Below, one piece after another: positions 58,587 to 64,000 of a stretch of 64,000 nucleotides of DNA. The translations under genes and the position numbers were made by a program. The stretch's first letter is position 1; every line of letters starts with the position of its first letter. The notes beneath the pieces are model-generated. The model saw only the letters and a list, made by a program, of their open reading frames with translations. It was not told the origin of the DNA and made no database searches. Source of the DNA: Nonomuraea soli. Its GTDB lineage: Bacteria > Actinomycetota > Actinomycetes > Streptosporangiales > Streptosporangiaceae. The stretch spans positions 1 to 64,000 of the forward strand of contig NZ_JACDUR010000005.1 in assembly GCF_013761175.1 (NCBI RefSeq). The letters run 5' to 3'.

Positions 58587-59351
58587 ATGCGCTACGGAAT
58601 CAATGTCGCCATCCTCGGCGGCCTGGCGGAGCCCGGCCGCGTGATCGAGTTCGCGCGGGAGGCCGAGGCCGCCGGCTGGCAGGCCCTGATGGTCTGGGAC
58701 CATCTCGCCTTCACCTGGGGCGTGCCGTCCGCCGACCCGTTCGTGGTGCTCGCGGGCGCCGCGCAGGCCACCTCCACCATCAGGCTGGGCACCTCCGTCA
58801 CCCCGCTGGTCCACCACCGGCCCGAGCTGCTCGCCAGGAGCGTCGCCGCGCTCGACCGGCTCAGCGGCGGCCGGTTCGTCCTGGGCGCCGGGCTGGGGGG
58901 CATGAAGGCCGAATACACCAGGTTCGGCCTGCCGTACCCCTCGGGCGCCCAGTTCGACGAGGCCCTCGATGTGCTGTCCGCGCTGCTGTCGGGCGAGGAG
59001 GTGCACCATCGGGGCGACCACTACACCGTCGACGGCGTACGGCTGGCGCCCGCGCCCGAGCGGCGCGTGCCCTTCTGGATCGGCGGCACCAGCCCGGCCG
59101 CCGCCCGGCGGGCCTCGCGCTGGGACGCCTGGATCATCCCCGGCGACGAGGAAGACGGCTCCATGTCCATGACGCCCGACCAGGTGCCCACCCACGACGG
59201 GTGCCTGGCCCTGATCGGCACGTCGGCGGCCGGAGAGTCGGTGGCGGCCTACGGCGAGGCCGGAGTCGACTGGTGGCTCGAACACCTCCACGAGCGCCGC
59301 GCCGACCACGACACGCTGCTGGCGCGCATCCGCTCGGGGCCGCCACGCTGA
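58587..59351 (+). CDS. LLM-class flavin-dependent oxidoreductase
   Basis: The 254-residue protein starts MRYGINVAILGGLAEPG and has the family block LDRLSGGRFVLGAGLGG (about 92-108). It is a luciferase-like monooxygenase or F420-dependent reductase. It is shorter than the protein at 13843 by about 40 residues at the C-terminal end. The start is uncertain because frames upstream (to 58542) are open. The substrate is unknown. It is convergent with the LAL regulator gene, 4 bp apart. Confidence 0.86.
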   Translation: MRYGINVAILGGLAEPGRVIEFAREAEAAGWQALMVWDHLAFTWGVPSADPFVVLAGAAQATSTIRLGTSVTPLVHHRPELLARSVAALDRLSGGRFVLGAGLGGMKAEYTRFGLPYPSGAQFDEALDVLSALLSGEEVHHRGDHYTVDGVRLAPAPERRVPFWIGGTSPAAARRASRWDAWIIPGDEEDGSMSMTPDQVPTHDGCLALIGTSAAGESVAAYGEAGVDWWLEHLHERRADHDTLLARIRSGPPR

Positions 59352-59355
59352 GCCG

Positions 59356-62265
59356 TCACAGGTCGAGGCGCGCCAGCTCCCCGCGCGACGACACGCCCAG
59401 CTTGGGATAGGCCTTGTAGAGGTGGAAGCCGACCGTCCTGGGGCTCAGGAAGAGCTGGGCGCCGATCTGGCGGTTGGTGGCTCCCGCCGCCGCCAGCCGT
59501 ACCACCTGGAGCTCCTGCGGGGTGAGGGCCGCGGCCGTACGAGTCTCGCCCTCGGCGGCGGCGCCGCCGGCCGCGGCCAGTTCGGCGCGCGCCCGCTCGG
59601 CCCACGGTGCGGCGCCCAGCGCCGCGAATCCCCCGGCCGCCGCGCGCAACTGGGTGCCCGCGTCGGCGCGGCGGCGAGCGCGCCGCAGCCACTCGCCGTA
59701 CACCAGCTGGGTCCTGGCCCGCTCGAACGGCCGGCCGCCGCGCTCGTGCAGCTCCAGGGCGCTGGCGTAGAGCTCCTCGGCGGAGTCGCGCGGGGCCATG
59801 AGCGCGCGGCAACGATGCACGACCGCCTGCGCCCACGCCTGGCCGCTGGCCTCCGACCAGGCGTCGAACCTGGCGAACGCGAGCGCCGCCCGGCCGGGGT
59901 CGTCGAGCCGCGCGCAGGCCTCGACGTGGTCGGCGATGGCGAACAACGCGATCACGGTGTGGCCGAGCGGGCCGTCGAGCATGCGCGCCATGCGGTCGGC
60001 GGCCGCCGCGTAGCGGGCCCTGACCAGGTCGAGCAGGACCAGCGCGGAGCCTCCCCAGCCCGAGCCGAACCGTTCCTGCGCGGCGCCCTCGGCCAGGCGG
60101 GCGAGCTCGGCGCAACGGTCGTCCTCGCCGCGGATCGCCGCGAGCCGGGCCAGGACGCCGTGCAGGTGGCGCAGCCGTACGGCCTGGCCGGTGTCGTGGG
60201 CGATGCTCCACGCCTCGGCGCCCGACTCGGCGGCCTCGGCGTGCTCGCCGCCGAGGATCTGGGCCTGGGCGAGGAGCTGCAGGGCGTGGGGCAGGACGGT
60301 GACGAGGCCCTGGGAGCGGCAGGCCGCCACCTGGGCGGCGGCCGCCGCACGGGCGGCCTCGTCGTCGCCGGTCATGAGGGCGCTGAAGACGGCGTAGGTG
60401 CTGGCGACCTGGTCACCGGCCAGGCCACCGGGGCTCACCTGGCTCCGGCTGCCGGGGCTACGGGGGCCGGGGCTACGGGGGCCGCGGTGGCCGGGGCCGC
60501 GGTCAGCGAGGGCGGTCGGCGCGTGGGGGCCGGTCACAGGCGGGCGGTCGAGGTCCTGCGCCACGACGGGCGGGTGGGCGCGGCCGAGGGCGGGTGGGAT
60601 GGCCGCTGTGAGCAGGGGCAGGCCCGTGGCCGGGTCGTGGGCGGCGACCCGTTCCATGCCGCGGACGGCCGACGCCACGGGCCGCAGCTCCGGTGCGATG
60701 GCGGCGTCGCCGAGTGCGGTCACGAGCTGGGCGGCACGGCCGAGCACGGCGTGGTCACCGGCGAACCAGGCCTCACCCGCCGCCATCGCCATCAGCGACA
60801 CGGCGTCGTCGGGCGAGAGCCCGGCGACGGCCTCGGCCGCGTCGGCGAACCTGCGCGCCGCCTGCTCCGGGTCGCCCTCGTCGGCGTCCACCGCGGCGCG
60901 GACCGCCGCCAGCCTGGCCGACATCAGCGGGTCGGAGGTCAGCCGCTCTCCCCGCCCGGCCGCCGCGGCGGCTCTGGAGAGCTGCCCTGCGGCGAGTGCC
61001 GCCTCGGCCGCGGCGGCCAGCCATCGGGCCCGGCGCTCCCGGTCCACGGTGAGCTGCGCGGCCCGCTCGTAGGCGGTGGCCGCCGCCGTGGTGCTGCCAC
61101 GCGCCCTGGCCCGGTCGCCGGTGTCCGCGAGGATGACGGAGATCTCCTCGTCGGGTTCGAGGGTGGCGGCCGACAGGTGCCAGGCCCTGCGGTCCGCCTG
61201 GCCTTCGTTGACGAGCACCCCGGCCAGGGCCCGGTGCGCGGCGGCACGCTGGGCGACCGGCGCCTCCTGGTAGGCGGCCGCCTTGATGAGGGGGTGGCGG
61301 AAGCGGATGCGGCCGTCGGCGACCTCCACCAGGGCGGCGTGCTCGCCGGGCGCCAGGTCGTCGGGGGCGGCGCCGAGGGTGCGTGCCGCCCGGAGGACGA
61401 GGGGCAGGCTGCCGGACCCGTCGGCTGCGGCGACCAGGAGCACCAGGCGGGTCCGGTCGGGCAGGCGCCGGATCGCGGCGCGCAGCGACCGCTCCAGCCG
61501 TCCGGCCAGGGGCGAGCCGGGCTCGGTCAGAGGCAGGGGCGCCAGGTGGCCGGCGCGTTGATCGTCGGTCAGGCCGGCGGCGAAGTGGAGGAGCGCCAGC
61601 GGGTTGCCCTCGGCCTCGGCGATCACCCGGGCCCGCGCCTCGGGGGACAGCGCCGCCGCCTGGGTGGCGAGCAGCCGGTCGCACTCGTCCCGGGCCAGGG
61701 CACGCAGCCGGAGCTCGGGCAGGCCCTGCACGATCTGTTCCGTGCCGTCGCGACCGGCGAAGATCATCGTGATGCGTTCGGCGGCGAGCCTGCGGGCGGC
61801 GAACAGCAGGGCGTCCGCGGAGGCGCGGTCGAGCCACTGCACGTCGTCGATCAGGCAGATCAGGGGGCGCTCCTCGGCCAGGTCGGCGAGGAGTGTGAGG
61901 ACGGCGAGGCCGACGAGGAAACGGTCGGGGGCTCCCGAGGCGCCGGACTGCCCTTCTCCGCCGGGGACGGCCTCGCCGAAGGCGGATCGCAGGGCCTGGC
62001 GCTGGGCGGGCGGCAGGCGGGTGACGAGGTGGGCCGCCGGGCGCAGCAGCAGGTGCAGGGCGGCGAACGGCAACTCGGCCTCCGCCTCCACGCCGGTCGC
62101 CCTCAGCACCGCCGGATCCGCCGATGTTCCGGTCGCGATGTGCGCGAGCAGGGCGGTCTTCCCGATTCCCGCCTCGCCGTGAACAATGATCGCGTTGCCC
62201 TGGCCGGAGCGTGATGCGGCCAGCAGTGAGTTCAGGAGGGCGACTTCCTCATCCCTGCCGATCAT
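59356..62265 (-). CDS. LuxR-family ATP-binding regulator (LAL type)
   Basis: A 969-residue large ATP-binding LuxR regulator. Walker A GEAGIGKT (30-37) and Walker B LICLIDDVQWLD (135-146) lie in the N-terminal ATPase domain. A long helical, TPR-like middle follows, and a LuxR HTH ends the protein (about 905-966; LTPQELQVVRLAAAGATNRQ). Around 555-615 a Pro/Gly/Arg-rich linker with SPGPRSPGSR repeats interrupts the helical region. Such proteins activate sugar or secondary-metabolite operons. The target is unknown; neighbours are an LLM oxidoreductase and a TrmO-like gene. Confidence 0.92.
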   Translation of the reverse strand: MIGRDEEVALLNSLLAASRSGQGNAIIVHGEAGIGKTALLAHIATGTSADPAVLRATGVEAEAELPFAALHLLLRPAAHLVTRLPPAQRQALRSAFGEAVPGGEGQSGASGAPDRFLVGLAVLTLLADLAEERPLICLIDDVQWLDRASADALLFAARRLAAERITMIFAGRDGTEQIVQGLPELRLRALARDECDRLLATQAAALSPEARARVIAEAEGNPLALLHFAAGLTDDQRAGHLAPLPLTEPGSPLAGRLERSLRAAIRRLPDRTRLVLLVAAADGSGSLPLVLRAARTLGAAPDDLAPGEHAALVEVADGRIRFRHPLIKAAAYQEAPVAQRAAAHRALAGVLVNEGQADRRAWHLSAATLEPDEEISVILADTGDRARARGSTTAAATAYERAAQLTVDRERRARWLAAAAEAALAAGQLSRAAAAAGRGERLTSDPLMSARLAAVRAAVDADEGDPEQAARRFADAAEAVAGLSPDDAVSLMAMAAGEAWFAGDHAVLGRAAQLVTALGDAAIAPELRPVASAVRGMERVAAHDPATGLPLLTAAIPPALGRAHPPVVAQDLDRPPVTGPHAPTALADRGPGHRGPRSPGPRSPGSRSQVSPGGLAGDQVASTYAVFSALMTGDDEAARAAAAAQVAACRSQGLVTVLPHALQLLAQAQILGGEHAEAAESGAEAWSIAHDTGQAVRLRHLHGVLARLAAIRGEDDRCAELARLAEGAAQERFGSGWGGSALVLLDLVRARYAAAADRMARMLDGPLGHTVIALFAIADHVEACARLDDPGRAALAFARFDAWSEASGQAWAQAVVHRCRALMAPRDSAEELYASALELHERGGRPFERARTQLVYGEWLRRARRRADAGTQLRAAAGGFAALGAAPWAERARAELAAAGGAAAEGETRTAAALTPQELQVVRLAAAGATNRQIGAQLFLSPRTVGFHLYKAYPKLGVSSRGELARLDL

Positions 62266-62394
62266 GATGGCCCCGACCCTACCTAACCGGCGTGAGGAGA
62301 ACGCGCGAGGGTCCGGTCGGAGTGACTGATAGGCGGAACCGGCCAGGCCCGTACCGTCATGACGAGAGCTGTTCCTGGGCTTGGAAGGAAAATC

Positions 62395-62859
62395 ATGATA
62401 AGCATCACCTTGGATCCCGTCGGCACGGTCGTCGGCGGGAGGACCGAGGCGTTCGACGACGACTGGAACACCGAGCAGGCGGTGATCCGGATCGACGGCT
62501 CACGCTTCGGCCCGGACGCCGTCGCAGGTCTCGACGCGTTCTCCCACCTGGAAGTGCTGTTCCAGTTCCACCAGGTGGATCCTTCCACGATCCACGTCGC
62601 CGCCCGCAGGCCCCGGGGCAACCCGGAGTGGCCGGAGGTCGGCATCTTCGCCCAGCGGGGCAAGAACCGCCCGAACCGCCTTGGTGTATCCCGCTGCCGC
62701 CTGATCGCGGTGGACGGGCTCGACTTGCACGTGCGCGGCCTGGACGCCATCGACGGCAGCCCGGTGCTGGACGTCAAGCCCTACATGGCCGAGTTCGGCC
62801 CGCAGGGCGAGACCGTGCAGCCGGAGTGGGCGACCGAGCTGATGCGTGCCTACTACTGA
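62395..62859 (+). CDS. TrmO/TsaA family SAM-dependent methyltransferase
   Basis: The 154-residue protein has the TsaA fold motifs DAFSHLEVLFQFHQV, GIFAQRGKNRPNRLGVSRCRL and the loop LDAIDGSPVLDVKPYM. In E. coli TrmO methylates t6A at position 37 of tRNA-Thr; tRNA modification is inferred here. The ATG at 62395 has GGAAGGA 7 nt upstream. It is 11 bp upstream of the flavin monooxygenase gene, so they are probably co-transcribed. Confidence 0.87.
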   Translation: MISITLDPVGTVVGGRTEAFDDDWNTEQAVIRIDGSRFGPDAVAGLDAFSHLEVLFQFHQVDPSTIHVAARRPRGNPEWPEVGIFAQRGKNRPNRLGVSRCRLIAVDGLDLHVRGLDAIDGSPVLDVKPYMAEFGPQGETVQPEWATELMRAYY

Positions 62860-62870
62860 GGAGTGAGAGC

Positions 62871-64000
62871 ATGTCCGACGTCATCGTCGTGGGAGCCGGT
62901 CCGACCGGGTTGCTGCTCGCGGGAGATCTGGCGGAGGCGGGTGTCCAGGTCACGATCCTGGAGCGCCGCGAGGCGGGGATCTCCAACCTGTCGCGCGCGT
63001 TCGGCGTGCACGCCAGGACGCTGGAGCAGCTCGACGCGCGCGGCCTGGCCGACGACCTCGTCCCGACCGGGGCGGCGTTGTCGAGGCTGCGGTTGTTCGG
63101 GAACGTCGAGGTCGATCTGGGGCTGTTGCCGAGCCGTTTCCCCTATCTGCTGGTCACGCCGCAGTTCAACGTCGAGAAGCTGCTCCTTGAGCGGGCGCTC
63201 GCGGCCGGTGTGAAGATCGTTCACGGGGTCGAGGTGACGGGGCTCGACCAGGACGCCACCGGGGTCACGCTCACCACCGGCGACGGCGACACCCACCGGG
63301 CCGCGTACGTGGTGGGCGCGGACGGCTTCCACAGCGCGGTGCGCAAGGCCATCGGGCAGCCCTTCCCGGGCAAGTCGGTCCTCAAGTCGATCATGCTGGC
63401 GGACGTGCGGCTGACCCGGCCGCCCGCCGACCTGCTGACCGTCAACGGCGTGGGCGACTCCTTCGCCTTCATCGCGCCCTTCGGCGACGGGTACTACCGG
63501 GTCTTCGCCTGGGACCGGCGTCGCGCCGTCTCCGACGACGAGCCGCTCACGCTCGACGAGATCAGCTCCGTGGCCACCCGCGCGCTCGGCACCGACTTCG
63601 GCATGCACGACGTGCGCTGGATGTCGCGGTTCCACAGCGACGAGCGGCAGGCGCCCGACTACCGCGTGGGGCGGGTGTTCCTGGCCGGCGACGCGGCGCA
63701 CGTGCACTCCCCGGCCGGTGGCCAGGGCATGAACACGGGGCTGCAGGATGCCGCCAACCTGGGCTGGAAGCTCGCCGCGGTGCTGCGCGGGGCTCCCGAG
63801 GCGCTGCTCGACAGCTACCAGGCCGAGCGTCATCCGGTCGGGAAGGCGGTGCTGCGCAGCAGCGGGGCCATCATCAGGGCGGCGATGATCAAGTCGTGGG
63901 CCGGGCGCGTGATGCGCGGGCTGGTCGTGCGCACGGTGCTGGCCATCCCTCCGGCGCGTAAGAGGATCACCGGGCAGATCAGCGGGGTGGGGTACGAGTA
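62871..64000 (+). CDS. FAD-dependent aromatic monooxygenase, partial (runs off the window)
   Basis: A class A flavoprotein monooxygenase, first 376 codons visible. GAGPTG (8-13) binds FAD, VVGADGFHSAVRK is the DG motif and LAGDAAHVHSPAGGQGMNTG (about 271-290) is the GD motif. It resembles rifampicin monooxygenase and polyketide hydroxylases; which one cannot be told. The ATG has GGAG 8 nt upstream. No stop codon occurs before the end of the window. Confidence 0.9.
   Translation, partial: MSDVIVVGAGPTGLLLAGDLAEAGVQVTILERREAGISNLSRAFGVHARTLEQLDARGLADDLVPTGAALSRLRLFGNVEVDLGLLPSRFPYLLVTPQFNVEKLLLERALAAGVKIVHGVEVTGLDQDATGVTLTTGDGDTHRAAYVVGADGFHSAVRKAIGQPFPGKSVLKSIMLADVRLTRPPADLLTVNGVGDSFAFIAPFGDGYYRVFAWDRRRAVSDDEPLTLDEISSVATRALGTDFGMHDVRWMSRFHSDERQAPDYRVGRVFLAGDAAHVHSPAGGQGMNTGLQDAANLGWKLAAVLRGAPEALLDSYQAERHPVGKAVLRSSGAIIRAAMIKSWAGRVMRGLVVRTVLAIPPARKRITGQISGVGYE

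Overview
This 64 kb window is chromosomal DNA from a high-GC filamentous actinomycete. Streptosporangiaceae (Nonomuraea-like) is my best guess, but it is an inference. It rests on strong G/C bias at third codon positions, GTG and TTG starts, many leaderless-type starts, mycothiol-linked protein families, F420/LLM oxidoreductases, a ClgR box beside clpP1P2, and a class III lanthipeptide locus. Most genes are housekeeping or conserved accessory genes. I see no prophage, insertion sequence, integrase or CRISPR array.

Layout. 1-550: the 5' end of a minus-strand 16S rRNA gene with its leader and tandem promoters. 550-9090: a minus-strand protein synthesis and quality-control block (valS, clpX, clpP2, clpP1, a CPA1 antiporter, tig). 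9215-12104: an XRE regulator divergent from a HATPase protein, a YetF membrane protein, tRNA-Gly and tRNA-Pro, and a small VOC protein. 12108-17929: a PIG-L deacetylase, a uridine-kinase-like protein, an LLM oxidoreductase, a TrpB-like enzyme, and a flavin monooxygenase divergent from a TetR repressor over two phased operators. 17948-24164: ribosomal protein bL37, a DeoR-galT operon, a c-di-AMP riboswitch in front of a secreted coiled-coil hydrolase, small enzymes, and a site-2 protease.

24297-29304 is the most novel part. It contains a compact class III lanthipeptide locus: lanKC followed, 2 nt after its stop codon, by a 38-codon precursor gene that is too short for routine ORF calling. The precursor has the LLDLQ leader motif, one perfect labionin signature (S-x2-S-x3-C) at its C-terminus, and an unusual Cys-rich first half. 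The locus is flanked by a convergent orphan response regulator with a degenerate switch and by a SpoIIE-type phosphatase. No dedicated transporter or protease is adjacent.

29423-43154: an Eis-like acetyltransferase, a VWA protein, rpiB, def, an SDR, an aldehyde dehydrogenase, a mycothiol-dependent nitroreductase homologue beside divergent pepN, a ricin-fold protein, a Ser/Thr kinase, DUF5130 and membrane proteins, and an amidase. 43250-51600: a NERD protein, a relic of a solute-binding protein gene, ilvD, two ~35-bp tandem-repeat arrays bracketing a WYL protein and a beta-lactamase-fold lipoprotein, FmdB, GNAT, HNH and an LppX-like lipoprotein. 51629-64000: a prolyl oligopeptidase-Nudix-AraC operon, a two-TM protein of unknown function, a lysA-like decarboxylase, small detoxification-type enzymes, a large LAL regulator, a TrmO-like methyltransferase, and a flavin monooxygenase that runs off the end.

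Regulatory sites are often readable directly from sequence: terminators, the ClgR box, twin TetR operators, the riboswitch, and a recurring TANNNT hexamer 6-7 nt before start codons that suggests widespread leaderless transcription. Functions come from recognised motifs without database searches; starts were chosen from Shine-Dalgarno or leaderless promoter geometry.
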